42,065 bases of DNA, from assembly GCA_015066905.1 (NCBI GenBank), contig SVNN01000003.1, positions 1 through 42,065 on the forward strand, written 5' to 3'. The notes below the pieces were generated by a model. The model saw only the letters and a program-made list of their open reading frames with translations, ran no database searches and was not told where the DNA came from. Position numbers and translations under genes: made by a program. Below, piece by piece: positions 25,791 to 40,313 of the stretch (positions within the stretch are counted from its first letter, which is position 1; each line of letters starts with the position of its first letter). This DNA comes from Ruminococcus sp. (lineage in GTDB: Bacteria > Bacillota > Clostridia > Oscillospirales > Ruminococcaceae).

Positions 25791-25913
25791 GAGGTTTTTC
25801 AAAAAAGTGAGCAGATCGCAAAAGTCTGCGGAATTTCCGTTCCGCTGCGGTCTGATTCCGCTGCAATATGCGGCAGGGCTTTGCCGCGACTACAAAAGAG
25901 GAGGTCTTCGCCA

Positions 25914-29780
<3,867 letters not shown>

Positions 29781-29840
29781 TCCGTGCTGCTGCACGATAC
29801 TGCATACGTCTGATGCCGCAGAATTTTAGGAGGTACTGAT

Positions 29841-32800
29841 TTGGAATTTACAACATTTGGATCCATTAAAATCGGTCTGGCGTCTCCCGAACAGATCAGA
29901 AGCTGGAGCTACGGCTCCGTGGAGCGTCCCGAAACGATCAACTATAGAACCCAGAAGCCCGAGCGCGACGGTTTGTTCTGTGAACGAATCTTCGGACCGA
30001 GCAAGGACTGGGAGTGTCACTGCGGAAAGTTCAAGAAGATCCGCTTCAAGGGTAAGGTCTGTGACCGATGCGGCGTTGAGGTGACCCGTGCAAAGGTACG
30101 TCGTGAGCGTATGGGTCACATCGAGCTGGCTGCTCCCGTTTCCCACATCTGGTACTTCAAGGGCACCCCGTCCAGAATCGGACAGGTGCTGGAAGTATCC
30201 CAGAAGCGTCTGGAAGAAGTTCTGTACTTTACCAAGTATATCGTCGTAGATCCGGGCAGCACCGATCTGCTCAAGAAGCAGCTGCTGTCTGAGAAGGAAT
30301 ATCTCGCATACCGTGAGAAGTACGGCGACGAATTTGAGGCAGCAATGGGCGCTGAGGCGATTCACAAGCTGCTGCAGGAATATGATCCCGCGCGCTATGA
30401 CACGATGAAAAACCGTCTCATCATGAGCGGCAAGCTGACGCTTGACAAGGCACAGCGCGAGGCGTGCAAGACCTGTGAGATGAACCACAACTGTAAGGAG
30501 TGCTCCTTCTGCGAATCCGCAGAGTGCGAGTGGAGCAACAACCTGGAGATCGTTTCCAACGAGCTGAAGGAAGAACTCCAGGGTCTGCCTTCCGGTCAGA
30601 AGAAGATCAAGCTTCTGAAGCGTCTTGAGATCATCGAAGCGTTCCGTCTTTCCGGCAACAAGCCTGAATGGATGGTCATGACCGTTGTTCCGGTCATCCC
30701 GCCGGAGCTTCGTCCGATGGTTATGCTCGACGGCGGCCGCTATGCGACCTCCGACCTGAATGATCTCTACCGCCGTGTCATCAACCGTAACAACCGACTG
30801 AAGAGAATGCTCGAGCTGGAAGCGCCCGACATCATCATCCGCAACGAGAAGCGTATGCTGCAGGAAGCAGTTGACGCGCTGATCGACAACGGTCGTCACG
30901 GTCGTCCTGTTACCGGTCCGAATAACCGTGCGCTGAAGTCTATGTCCGATATGCTTAAGGGTAAGCAGGGACGTTTCCGTCAGAACCTGCTTGGTAAGCG
31001 TGTTGACTACTCCGGCCGTTCGGTTATCGTCGTAGGCCCTGAGCTGAAGATGTACCAGTGCGGTCTCCCGAAGGAAATGGCGCTGGAGCTGTTCAAGCCC
31101 TTCGTTCTCAAGCGCCTGGTTGATACCAAGGTGATTGCAAATATCAAGAGCGCAAGAAAGATGGTCGAAAAGGCATCTCCCTGTGTATGGGACGCGCTGG
31201 AAAACGTCATCAAGGATCACCCCGTTCTCCTGAACCGTGCGCCTACACTTCACCGTCTGGGTATTCAGGCGTTCGAGCCTGTCCTCGTTGAGGGCAGAGC
31301 GCTCAAGCTCCATCCGCTGGTATGTACCGCATACAACGCCGACTTCGACGGCGACCAGATGGCGGTGCATCTCCCGCTTTCTGCCGAGGCACAGGCTGAG
31401 GCACGTTTCCTGATGCTCGCTGCAAACAACCTGCTCAAGCCGTCTGACGGACGTCCGGTTGCTGTTCCGACACAGGATATGGTCCTTGGTTCCTACTACC
31501 TCACCATGCAGAAGGACGGCGAGAAGGGCGAAGGCAAGGTCTTCCGCGACACAGATGAAGCCCTGATGGCTTATAATGAGCACGATGTATCCCTCCACGC
31601 AGCAATCAAGGTGCGTGTGACCAAGGATGTCGGCGACCATAAGGTTTCCAAGATTATTGACTGTACAGTCGGCAGACTGATCTTCAACGAGAATATCCCG
31701 CAGGATCTCGGTTATGTTGACCGTACCGTTTCGGATAAGCAGTTCGACCTTGAGGTATCCTTCCTCGTCGGCAGAAAGCAGCTGTCCGATATCATCGAGC
31801 GTTGTATCCGTATCCACGGTACGACCCGTACTTCTGAGGTGCTTGACCAGATCAAGTCGCTCGGATTCAAATTCTCCACCAAGGCAGCGATCACCGTTGC
31901 TGTTTGCGACGCGGTAATCCCGCCGCAGAAGAAGGAGATTCTTGCGGCTGCAGACGAGCAGATCAGTGAGATCACAGAACAGTACGACTACGGCTACATC
32001 TCCACGGAGGAGAAGTCCAAGCGTGTCATCGAGACCTGGAACAAGGCGACCGACGATGTTACTGCCGCTCTGAAGGCGAACCTCGACCGCTACAATCCGA
32101 TCTTCATGATGGCGGACTCCGGTGCGCGTGGTAGTATTAACCAGATTCGTCAGCTCGCAGGTATGCGTGGACTGATTGCCAACACTTCCGGTACCACAAT
32201 CGAAATTCCGATTCGTGCAAACTACCGTGAAGGTCTGAACATTCTTGACTACTTCATCTCCTCCCGTGGTGCGCGTAAGGGCTTGGCGGATACCGCGCTC
32301 CGTACCGCTGACTCGGGATATCTGACCCGTCGTCTGGTTGACGTTTCGCAGGATGTCATCATCCGTGAAGAAGACTGCGGCGCAACCGACGGTATTGAGA
32401 TCTACGAGATCAGAAACGGCAACGAGATTATCGAGCCGCTCACAGAGCGTCTGATCGGCCGTTATCTGGTTGAGGATCTCCGCGACGAAAAGGGTGAACT
32501 GGTCATCTCCAAAAACCGCCTGCTGACCGAGGCGGACGCTAAGCGCATCGTTGAGATGGGCGTTGAGCGTGTGAAGATCCGTTCTGTACTCCACTGCAAG
32601 GCAAAGCAGGGTGTTTGCTCGAAGTGCTACGGCGCGAACCTTGCAAACGGCAATCTCGTTTCTGTCGGTGAATCTGTCGGTATCATCGCTGCACAGTCCA
32701 TCGGTGAGCCGGGTACCCAGCTGACGATGCGTACCTTCCATACAGGTGGTATCGCGTCTGCGGAGGATATCACACAGGGTCTTCCCCGTGTCGAGGAACT

Positions 32801-33563
32801 CTTTGAGGGACGTCGTCCGAAGAATGCTGCGATCATCGCACGCATGGATGGCCGTGTACAGCTCGAGGAGGTCAACAAGACCACCAATGTCATCCTCGTC
32901 AACGAGGAAACAGGTATGTCTGAGACCTATATGATCCCCTACAACTATAAGCTCCGTGTCCGTCACGGTGATAAGATTGAAAAGGGTGAAAAGCTCACAG
33001 AGGGTAACGTTTACCCGACCGATATTCTGAACGTACTCGGATCGCAGGCTGTCCAGAACTACATCATCCACGAGGTCCAGAAGGTTTACCGCCTCCAGGG
33101 TGTAGATATCAACGACAAGCACATTGAGGTCATCGTCCGCCAGATGCTCCGCAAGCTCAAGGTTGAGGATTCCGGCAGCAGCTATCTGCTCCCCGGCGCA
33201 CTGGTTGACGTGAAGGAGATTGATGCAATCAATGCATCCATCGAGGCGCGTATCGCTGCAGGCGAGGAGAATCTCTTCCCTGTCACCACACAGCCTGTTC
33301 TCCAGGGTATCACCAAGGCGTCCTCCAACTCCGACAGCTTCCTGTCTGCCGCTTCCTTCCAGGAAACGACCAAGGCGCTCACCGACGCTGCAATCCGCGG
33401 CAAGAGCGATCCGCTGCTCGGTCTGAAGGAGAACGTAATCATCGGTAAGCTGATTCCTGCCGGCACCGGTATGGAAGTATATAACCGCGTAGAAGTCAGC
33501 AGCGCGGAAGCATATGCTGAGCATAATACAGCAGCCGCATCGACTGTTGCTCCGCTGGCATAA
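29841..33563 (+). CDS. rpoC: DNA-directed RNA polymerase subunit beta' (TTG start)
   Basis: [18 protein letters not shown] catalytic motif, [45 protein letters not shown] initiation region. Confidence 0.99.
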   Translation: MEFTTFGSIKIGLASPEQIRSWSYGSVERPETINYRTQKPERDGLFCERIFGPSKDWECHCGKFKKIRFKGKVCDRCGVEVTRAKVRRERMGHIELAAPVSHIWYFKGTPSRIGQVLEVSQKRLEEVLYFTKYIVVDPGSTDLLKKQLLSEKEYLAYREKYGDEFEAAMGAEAIHKLLQEYDPARYDTMKNRLIMSGKLTLDKAQREACKTCEMNHNCKECSFCESAECEWSNNLEIVSNELKEELQGLPSGQKKIKLLKRLEIIEAFRLSGNKPEWMVMTVVPVIPPELRPMVMLDGGRYATSDLNDLYRRVINRNNRLKRMLELEAPDIIIRNEKRMLQEAVDALIDNGRHGRPVTGPNNRALKSMSDMLKGKQGRFRQNLLGKRVDYSGRSVIVVGPELKMYQCGLPKEMALELFKPFVLKRLVDTKVIANIKSARKMVEKASPCVWDALENVIKDHPVLLNRAPTLHRLGIQAFEPVLVEGRALKLHPLVCTAYNADFDGDQMAVHLPLSAEAQAEARFLMLAANNLLKPSDGRPVAVPTQDMVLGSYYLTMQKDGEKGEGKVFRDTDEALMAYNEHDVSLHAAIKVRVTKDVGDHKVSKIIDCTVGRLIFNENIPQDLGYVDRTVSDKQFDLEVSFLVGRKQLSDIIERCIRIHGTTRTSEVLDQIKSLGFKFSTKAAITVAVCDAVIPPQKKEILAAADEQISEITEQYDYGYISTEEKSKRVIETWNKATDDVTAALKANLDRYNPIFMMADSGARGSINQIRQLAGMRGLIANTSGTTIEIPIRANYREGLNILDYFISSRGARKGLADTALRTADSGYLTRRLVDVSQDVIIREEDCGATDGIEIYEIRNGNEIIEPLTERLIGRYLVEDLRDEKGELVISKNRLLTEADAKRIVEMGVERVKIRSVLHCKAKQGVCSKCYGANLANGNLVSVGESVGIIAAQSIGEPGTQLTMRTFHTGGIASAEDITQGLPRVEELFEGRRPKNAAIIARMDGRVQLEEVNKTTNVILVNEETGMSETYMIPYNYKLRVRHGDKIEKGEKLTEGNVYPTDILNVLGSQAVQNYIIHEVQKVYRLQGVDINDKHIEVIVRQMLRKLKVEDSGSSYLLPGALVDVKEIDAINASIEARIAAGEENLFPVTTQPVLQGITKASSNSDSFLSAASFQETTKALTDAAIRGKSDPLLGLKENVIIGKLIPAGTGMEVYNRVEVSSAEAYAEHNTAAASTVAPLA

Positions 33564-33576
33564 AACGAAACAATTG

Positions 33577-33614
33577 CGGAGGACGGTTCAGATTTGACCG
33601 TCCTCCGTTTTTTT
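33577..33614 (+). terminator. rpoC terminator
   Basis: CGGAGGACGGT-TCAGATTTG-ACCGTCCTCCG followed by T7. Confidence 0.92.
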
Positions 33615-33639
33615 GGATGAATGAAAGGCAGGTGCCGGA

Positions 33640-35055
33640 ATGAAACATAGCATCTCACTGTTGCTTTCTCTTGCCGTGATTCTGATGCTTCTTCCCAAAA
33701 TGGCTGTGTCAGCGGATGAGGTGAGTGAGGACGGGCGGTTTTCCTATCTGATCGAAGACGGCGCGGCGACGATCACTTCATATCACTACATCGGTGAGGC
33801 AGACAATGAAACTGTCACAATTCCGGATACGCTGGGCGGCTGCGCTGTGACAAAGCTCGCAGACAACGCATTTATGATGAACTGTGTTGCAGAGGAGGTC
33901 ATCTTTCCCGACACGCTGAAGGAGATCGGGGAGGAGTGCTTTGCAGACTGCCCCTATCTGAAGCGGATTGTTCTGCCTGAAGGGCTGGAAACAATCGGGT
34001 TTAAGGCGTTTGATAACTGCTACGCACTCGCGGAGGTTACGGTGCCTGATTCCGTCACCGCGGTCGGTGCGTTTGCTTTTGAATCGACCCGCTGGCAGGT
34101 GGAGTCGGAAGAGGAATTTCTCATCTTCGGAGACCTGCTTTACCGCTATATCGGTGACGGCGGCGCGGTTGAGATCCCCGACGGCGTCCGGACGATCTGT
34201 GGATACAGCTTTTTCGACTGCAATACGGTCACATCCGTGAAGATGCCCGACTCGGTCGCGGTGATTGGTGAATGTGCTTTTGAATATTGTGAGAAACTGA
34301 GCGAAATCGGCTTTCCTGACACGCTGGAATCTCTTTCAGGTGACGCGCTGGTTCTGACTGCATGGTTTGAGCAGTATCCCGACGCGTGCGTGATGGTGGG
34401 GGATATCCTCTACAAATATAAAGGCGACGGCGGCGCGGTGACGATTCCTGCCGGCACCCGTGTGATCGGCGCGTCTGCATTTGAACGCTGCACGCCGCTG
34501 ACCGAGATCACAATTCCTGCGGGCGTGGAGGAACTTGGATTTGCTGCATTCTACCAGTGTACCGCGCTTCGGACGATTGTTCTGCCGGATTCGCTGAAAA
34601 AGATCGGAGAGCTTTGTTTTTACAACTGCACCGCGCTGGAACGGGCGGATCTGCCGCCGTCGCTGACCACAGTGGAAGCGCGCGCATTTTCAACCTGCAC
34701 AGCCCTGCGGCAGATGACGATTCCGCAAAGCGTGACGGAAATCGGCGAGATGGCAGTCGGCTACTACTATGACTACACTGCGAATGCATACAAGCACGCG
34801 GAGCAGTTTACGCTTTACAGCGACAGCGCGGCCGTACAAACATATGCAGCCGAGAATGATATCGCACTGCTGGCTGAATCGGAAGCCCCCGAATTGCCGC
34901 CGCTGGAAACGACTACGCAGCCTCCCTCGGACACAGATCCGTCCGAGAAACAGGGATTCCCGTGGGCAGTTCCGTTTTCAATCGGCAGTCTGGTGCTTGC
35001 CGTGGGCGCGCTGCTGATTGGTGCACGGAGTATCCGCAGAAAAAAAGGCAAATAA
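33640..35055 (+). CDS. BspA-like leucine-rich-repeat surface protein with C-terminal TM anchor
   Basis: Signal peptide; repeated LRR_5 units (TIPDTLGGCAVTKLADNAFMMNC..., FPDTLKEIGEECFADC...); C-terminal FSIGSLVLAVGALLIGARSIRRKKGK. Confidence 0.9.
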   Translation: MKHSISLLLSLAVILMLLPKMAVSADEVSEDGRFSYLIEDGAATITSYHYIGEADNETVTIPDTLGGCAVTKLADNAFMMNCVAEEVIFPDTLKEIGEECFADCPYLKRIVLPEGLETIGFKAFDNCYALAEVTVPDSVTAVGAFAFESTRWQVESEEEFLIFGDLLYRYIGDGGAVEIPDGVRTICGYSFFDCNTVTSVKMPDSVAVIGECAFEYCEKLSEIGFPDTLESLSGDALVLTAWFEQYPDACVMVGDILYKYKGDGGAVTIPAGTRVIGASAFERCTPLTEITIPAGVEELGFAAFYQCTALRTIVLPDSLKKIGELCFYNCTALERADLPPSLTTVEARAFSTCTALRQMTIPQSVTEIGEMAVGYYYDYTANAYKHAEQFTLYSDSAAVQTYAAENDIALLAESEAPELPPLETTTQPPSDTDPSEKQGFPWAVPFSIGSLVLAVGALLIGARSIRRKKGK

Positions 35056-35056
35056 C

Positions 35057-35089
35057 AAAAGCTGCTATGGATGTTCCATAGCAGCTTTT
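35057..35089. terminator. Bidirectional terminator
   Basis: AAAAGCTGCTATGG-ATGTT-CCATAGCAGCTTTT, 14-bp perfect stem between convergent genes. Confidence 0.85.
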
Positions 35090-35093
35090 CGTT

Positions 35094-36023
35094 TTATACT
35101 TCGTAATACTTGTCGTAGTTGACCAGCTCATCGAGCATCTTCGGGAGCTTTTCATCAACCTCTGCATCAGAGAACTGACAGGTGCCGACCTTTTTGTGGC
35201 CGCCGCCGCCATATTTCAGCATCAGCTGACCGACATTGACCTTACTGGTCTTGTTGAGGATTGAATATCCGACCGCCGCAGAACAGCCCTGACCGCCCTT
35301 GCCGGAAACGATCCAAGCGGAAATATTCTGCTCGGGATAGAGGCTGTAGATCATGAAACGGTTGCCGGTGTAGATGGTTTCCACGCCGCGCAGATCGGTG
35401 ATGATTACATCACGCTCCACACGGGTATGTTCGTGCACCATCTGTTTGAACAGCTCGCTCTGCTCGTTATATACTTCAATACGCTCCTGAATATCGGGGA
35501 GTGCAAGGATCTCTTCGGTGGTCATAGTGCGGCAGCAGACGAGGAGCTTTTCCATCAGCTGATAGTTGCTGATTGTAAAGTTGCGGAAACGGCCGAGACC
35601 GGTACGGGGATCCATCAGAAAACCGACCAGAATCCAGCCCTGCGGATTGAGAATCTCGTCAATGGTGAGATTTCCGCTGTCTACTTTATCCACAGCTTCC
35701 ATCAGGTCATCAAACTGAGGAAACCGTTCTTTTCCGCCATAGTATTCATAGATAATGCGCGCGCAGCTGGGTGTGATTCTGCTTTCGCCCTTATATTTCC
35801 CCTCGAGCTGAACACGTTCATACTCACTGGAGTGATGGTCAAACCAGAGACCGCAGCCCTCAACAAACGGGACGTTTGCAAGAACGTCGTTCTCAGTGAC
35901 AGGGACCAGACCATCCTGAATATCCTTCGGGTGTTTGAATGTATAGGAGTCGATAATTCCGGCTTCGAGCAGCAGAGCGCCGCAGGCAAGTCCGTCAAAA
36001 TCAGAACGTGTAATTAAATTCAT
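35094..36023 (-). CDS. DHH/DHHA1 family phosphoesterase
   Basis: ITRSDFDGLACGALL, WFDHHSSE (DHH), C-terminal YGGGGHKKVGTCQF (DHHA1 GGGH). Confidence 0.88.
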   Translation of the reverse strand: MNLITRSDFDGLACGALLLEAGIIDSYTFKHPKDIQDGLVPVTENDVLANVPFVEGCGLWFDHHSSEYERVQLEGKYKGESRITPSCARIIYEYYGGKERFPQFDDLMEAVDKVDSGNLTIDEILNPQGWILVGFLMDPRTGLGRFRNFTISNYQLMEKLLVCCRTMTTEEILALPDIQERIEVYNEQSELFKQMVHEHTRVERDVIITDLRGVETIYTGNRFMIYSLYPEQNISAWIVSGKGGQGCSAAVGYSILNKTSKVNVGQLMLKYGGGGHKKVGTCQFSDAEVDEKLPKMLDELVNYDKYYEV

Positions 36024-36177
36024 CTCTATATCCCCCTAAAGAAGTAATTTCAACATAGAAACATTATACCAAATTCCGCGGAATTTTGCAACAGTTTTCA
36101 GTAAATAAATTGTAAATTTGGAGAAAAAGGGAGAAATCTGCACCGAAACCGACAACAAGTCGGTATACGATCTTACC

Positions 36178-36753
36178 TCACGCGTCCTTGATGATAACGA
36201 TCGGGATCGGCGGACAGTTGTCGCGGTTGACAAACGGCATCTCGATGACGGTATACTGCTTATTGTCAAGCGTCGGGAGAAATTCGAGCAGGGCGTCCCG
36301 TTCTTCAAATCCCGTTTCTCTGCCATAGTAGAGGATCAGTGACATGATTCCGCCCTTACGGAGGAGTCGTAGACCCTGTTCGATCGCCTGGATGCTGGTC
36401 TCTTTTTTTGTAAAGATGTTGTGGTCCCCCTTGGGCAGCCAGCCGAAATTGAAGGTAATGAACGCGATGCTCTCCGCATCAAACAGGTCTGCCATCTCGC
36501 TGTGGCTTTTCAGCAGGACCTCTGCGCGATGCGCCACGCCGTTCGCTTCAAGCAGCGCGCGTGTGCTGTCCACCGCGTCCTGCTGGATGTCAAATGCGGT
36601 AACGTGTCCGCTGTCGCCTACCAGAGAGCAGAGATGGAGGGTGTCGTGTCCGCGTCCGGCAGTTGCGTCGATACAGTGGTCGCCCTCCTGTACATTTTCG
36701 TCGATGACGCGCCGGATGATATCCAGTGCGCTGAATGAACTCATTTTCTTCAT
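36178..36753 (-). CDS. Class I SAM methyltransferase, YtqB/MnmM-like (rRNA methylase annotation family)
   Basis: DHCIDATAGRGHDTLHLCSLVGDSGHVTAFDIQQDAV, FNFGWLPKGDHNIFTKKETSIQAIEQGLRLLRKGGIMSLILYYG. Confidence 0.85.
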   Translation of the reverse strand: MKKMSSFSALDIIRRVIDENVQEGDHCIDATAGRGHDTLHLCSLVGDSGHVTAFDIQQDAVDSTRALLEANGVAHRAEVLLKSHSEMADLFDAESIAFITFNFGWLPKGDHNIFTKKETSIQAIEQGLRLLRKGGIMSLILYYGRETGFEERDALLEFLPTLDNKQYTVIEMPFVNRDNCPPIPIVIIKDA

Positions 36754-36817
36754 ATTGCGATTCCTTTCCGTTGGATTCTCGTTTCATTATATCAGAATCT
36801 GCGTCTGATTACAAGCA

Positions 36818-36855
36818 AAAGATCCGCTGTACATCCATTGGTACAGCGGATCTTT
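36818..36855. terminator. Terminator hairpin
   Basis: AAAGATCCGCTGTAC/GTACAGCGGATCTTT 15-bp stem with T/A runs on both sides. Confidence 0.8.
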
Positions 36856-36864
36856 CATTTTTGA

Positions 36865-38106
36865 TCAGATATTCTGCTCTGCCATCAGATGCTCGCCGAA
36901 TGCAAGCTCAGACTTTTCTTCTTCCTTCGGATCAGAAGGGGCGTCGTTTTTGAACAGAAGCTTCAGAAGGATCGGTGCGACGATAGACGAACAGATGATC
37001 AGCAAAATGACGGCGGTGAAGCGTTCAGCCTCAAATAAGCCGCATGCCATGCCCTTTTGCGCGACGATCAGTGCAACCTCGCCTCGCGTCATCATACCGA
37101 TGCCGATTTTCAGTGCGTCGCGGTTGCTGTAACGGAAGATCTTTGCGATCAGTCCACAGCCGATGATCTTGGTGATCAGTGCAACGATGACAAAGCCGAT
37201 TGCGAACCAGAGCAGACCAATCGAGAAACCGTCGAGCGTGGTCTTCAGACCGATACTTGCAAAGAATACGGGGCCGAAGAGCATATAGGAGCTGATATCC
37301 ATTTTACCGGAGATATATTCCGCGTCGCGGAGGTTGCACAGGATGATGCCGGCAACATAAGCACCGGTGATATCGGCGATGCCGAACAGCGCGTCTGCAC
37401 AGTAAGAAAGTATAAAGCAGAGTGCCAGACCGAAGATCGGAATTCTGCGCTGGTGGAAATACTTCTTGTCGAGATATTTGAACAGGAAGTAGATCAGTCC
37501 GCCGATGCACAGGCTGAATACAATAAAGAGGACGGTTTTGATGATGACATCCACAGGCTTTGCGTCTGCACTCTTGAATCCGATGACGAAGGTGAGGACG
37601 ATGATGCCGATGACGTCGTCGATGATCGCGGAGCTGGTGATGAGTGTTCCGAGCTTGCCTTTGAGGTGTCCCAGTTCGCGGAGCGTCTGCACGGTGATGC
37701 TGACCGAGGTTGCGGTCATAATCGTGCCGACAAAAATTGCTTTGAAGAACTCGTCAGAGCCGACGGGGTGGAAGCCGTAGAAGCAGGAGTAGAGCAAAAA
37801 TCCGCCGCACAAGGGGACGAATACGCCCATGCAGGCGACGCACACCGCAACAGGGCCGGTTTTGATCAGTTCCTTGAGATTGGTTTCGAGTCCTGCGGAG
37901 AACATCAGCAGAACGACGCCGATCTCAGCCATTGTGGTGATGAAGTCGGAGGATTCTACAAATCCGAGCACGCTCGGGCCGATCAGCAGTCCCGCAACGA
38001 TCTGTCCTGCGACCTGCGGCGCTTTCAGCTTTTTTGCGCCCAGTCCCATCAGCTTTGCAGCGATGATGATGATTGCAAGATCCCTGAAACAAGTAATGGT
38101 ATCCAT
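36865..38106 (-). CDS. Cation:proton antiporter (Kef/NhaP CPA2-type)
   Basis: Start re-placed at MDTITCFRDLAIIIIAAKLMGLGAKKLKAPQVAGQIVAGLLIGPSVLGF; MFSAGLETNL; TSSAIIDDVIGIIVL; GMMTRGEVALIVA. Confidence 0.92.
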   Translation of the reverse strand: MDTITCFRDLAIIIIAAKLMGLGAKKLKAPQVAGQIVAGLLIGPSVLGFVESSDFITTMAEIGVVLLMFSAGLETNLKELIKTGPVAVCVACMGVFVPLCGGFLLYSCFYGFHPVGSDEFFKAIFVGTIMTATSVSITVQTLRELGHLKGKLGTLITSSAIIDDVIGIIVLTFVIGFKSADAKPVDVIIKTVLFIVFSLCIGGLIYFLFKYLDKKYFHQRRIPIFGLALCFILSYCADALFGIADITGAYVAGIILCNLRDAEYISGKMDISSYMLFGPVFFASIGLKTTLDGFSIGLLWFAIGFVIVALITKIIGCGLIAKIFRYSNRDALKIGIGMMTRGEVALIVAQKGMACGLFEAERFTAVILLIICSSIVAPILLKLLFKNDAPSDPKEEEKSELAFGEHLMAEQNI

Positions 38107-38258
38107 GAGAGTTGCCTTCCTTTTCTGTGATAGACAAAAATATGGTGCGGTAAAAATCCGCACCTTGACAATTATACTCCTGATCCATTTTTTTCGCAAG
38201 ACTCAATATTCACAATCTTTCTGCGGTTTTCGGGCAGAATTTGTATATTCTTTGCGCG

Positions 38259-38879
38259 TCAATCCGTCTTGTTCCGTTTCTGAACCTTGATGACTTTCAG
38301 GCGGAAGAAGTCCTCGCGCTCTTTCTCATCCAGACTGTCGGTGATGAACTTTACGATATGCTCATAGCGCGGAATCAGGATGTTTTTCAGCGCATTCGCA
38401 CGGCGCTGGGTTTTTTTGATCGCTTCCGCCAGGCGGTAGATGCTGTTTTCGACCTCTGCCAGAACGGCGGTGATCTGTTTTGCCCTGCCAAAGGATACAT
38501 AAGCGTCATCCAACGGCGCGTTGGACATCAGGAAGCCATAGGGGACGGCGCGCTCCTGCGAACGGATTGTGACCTGCGGCAGCTCCACGCCCATGACGCT
38601 GCGGAAGGTCACCTGTACGCCCGTTTCAACCGGCACGGAGTTTGCGATCTTCGTGATGACGCCGAGGGTGATGTTCGCCTCCTGCAAAGCCTGATAGGCG
38701 GTGATATAGGTCGATTCAATCTCTCCGCGGAGCTGCTTGGCATGATCGGTCAGCAGCATCATCTCGCGGATGAGGACATTGCGCTTGCGGTCGAGCAGTT
38801 CATAGCCGAGGCGGCAAAGCGCCAGCGTCTTTTTCGCCTGCATCAGATTGCCCTTGGTCGGAAAAATCTGTTCTGCCAT
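38259..38879 (-). CDS. atpD: V-type ATP synthase subunit D
   Basis: FPTKGNLMQAKKTLALCRLGYELLDRKRNVLIREMM...RRANALKNILIPRYEHIVKFITDSLDEKEREDFFRLKVIK. Confidence 0.95.
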   Translation of the reverse strand: MAEQIFPTKGNLMQAKKTLALCRLGYELLDRKRNVLIREMMLLTDHAKQLRGEIESTYITAYQALQEANITLGVITKIANSVPVETGVQVTFRSVMGVELPQVTIRSQERAVPYGFLMSNAPLDDAYVSFGRAKQITAVLAEVENSIYRLAEAIKKTQRRANALKNILIPRYEHIVKFITDSLDEKEREDFFRLKVIKVQKRNKTD

Positions 38880-38906
38880 TCTCTGCCTGCCTCCTTGTTT
38901 GGGTGA

Positions 38907-40313
38907 TTATAATTGTGCGTTTTGGAAACGCACGGTGTGCTCAGGGTGATATTTTTCTTTCAGAAGCGCTTCATCCACGCGGTCAAGCTCCGTCAGAGGC
39001 AATACCGAGAGGAGATCCCAGCCGAGATCGAGCGTCTGTTCGATCGAACGATTTTCATCAGCGTCCTGTGAAACAAAGAACCGCTCAAAGAGAATGCCGA
39101 ATTCGAGATATTTCTTATCCGTAGCGGAGAGCTCCTCCTCGCCGATGACCGAGGCAAGCGAGCGTGCCTCCTGCACCTTTGCATAAGACGCGAACAGCTG
39201 ATTGGCACACGCGGCGTGATCCGCACGGGTATATCCCTCACCGATTCCGTCCTTCATCAGACGGGAGAGCGAGGGGAGCACAGAGATCGGCGGATAGATG
39301 CCCGTCTGATCCAGACTGCGGTCGAGAACGATCTGTCCCTCGGTGATATAGCCCGTCAGATCCGGCACAGGGTGCGTGATGTCGTCATTCGGCATCGTCA
39401 GGATCGGGATCTGCGTCACACTGCCCTTTGCGTCCTTGATCACGCCTGCGCGTTCATACAGCGACGCGAGGTCGGAGTACAGATAGCCGGGATATCCCTT
39501 TCTGCTCGGAATTTCGCCCTTGGAGGAGGAAAACTCACGCACCGCCTCCGCGTAGGAGGTCATATCCGTCATGATGACAAGGATGTGCATATTTTTCTCA
39601 TATGCAAGATATTCCGCGGCGGTCAGCGCACAGCGCGGCGTCAGAATACGCTCGATGATCGGGTCGTTCGAGAGATTCAAAAACATCACGACATTCTGCA
39701 AAGCGCCGCTGTCGGAAAAGCTTTTTCTGAAATAATCCGCGACGTCATTTTTCACGCCCATCGCAGCAAAGACTACGGCAAATTTTTCGTTACTGTCATC
39801 TGCGAGCTGCGCCTGGCGGACGATCTGAACCGCAAGCTTGTTGTGGGAAAGCCCTGATCCCGAAAAGATCGGAAGCTTCTGTCCGCGGATGAGCGTCATC
39901 AGACTGTCGATCGAGGAGATGCCTGTGCGGATGTAGTTGCGCGGATAGTTTCTGGAAACGGGATTCAGCGGCTTTCCGTTGATGTCGCCGAGCTGTTCGG
40001 GGAAGATGTCGCCAAGCCCGTCGATCGGCTTTCCGGCGCCGCTGAACACGCGGCCGAGCAATTCTTCCGAGAGCGGCATCTCCATCGGTTTCCCTGTGAA
40101 TTGTGTTTTTGTATTGGTGAGCGAGAGTCCCTTGGTTCCTTCAAAGACCTGCAAAACTGCGCGTTCGCCGTCGATCTCTACAATGCGGCCTGTACGTTCT
40201 GTGCCGTCGTCCAGACGGATACGCGCGACCTCATCATAGCCGACGCCCTGCACCTTGTCGAGGACGATCAGCGGTCCGTTGATCTCGCGCATACCGAGAT
40301 ATTGTAAGCTCAT
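38907..40313 (-). CDS. atpB: V-type ATP synthase subunit B
   Basis: Start re-placed at [28 protein letters not shown] (40313). [65 protein letters not shown]. Confidence 0.96.
   Translation of the reverse strand: MSLQYLGMREINGPLIVLDKVQGVGYDEVARIRLDDGTERTGRIVEIDGERAVLQVFEGTKGLSLTNTKTQFTGKPMEMPLSEELLGRVFSGAGKPIDGLGDIFPEQLGDINGKPLNPVSRNYPRNYIRTGISSIDSLMTLIRGQKLPIFSGSGLSHNKLAVQIVRQAQLADDSNEKFAVVFAAMGVKNDVADYFRKSFSDSGALQNVVMFLNLSNDPIIERILTPRCALTAAEYLAYEKNMHILVIMTDMTSYAEAVREFSSSKGEIPSRKGYPGYLYSDLASLYERAGVIKDAKGSVTQIPILTMPNDDITHPVPDLTGYITEGQIVLDRSLDQTGIYPPISVLPSLSRLMKDGIGEGYTRADHAACANQLFASYAKVQEARSLASVIGEEELSATDKKYLEFGILFERFFVSQDADENRSIEQTLDLGWDLLSVLPLTELDRVDEALLKEKYHPEHTVRFQNAQL

Noticed and set aside
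25735-25913. Possible leader peptide(s) upstream of rpoB ([15 protein letters not shown] and an in-frame N-terminal extension of RpoB)
   Set aside because: No Shine-Dalgarno; RpoB homology and GAGGAGG place the start at 25914.
29826-33524. 1232-aa minus-strand ORF antisense to rpoC
   Set aside because: Same codon-bias artefact; rpoC on the plus strand is unambiguous.
33640-35055. Repeated segments in the LRR protein as a possible DNA repeat array
   Set aside because: Repeats are protein-level LRR_5 units diverged at DNA level, not a mobile or CRISPR-type repeat.
37057-38130. 357-aa plus-strand ORF opposite the antiporter
   Set aside because: Highly acidic D/E/Q-rich shadow of a hydrophobic membrane protein gene.
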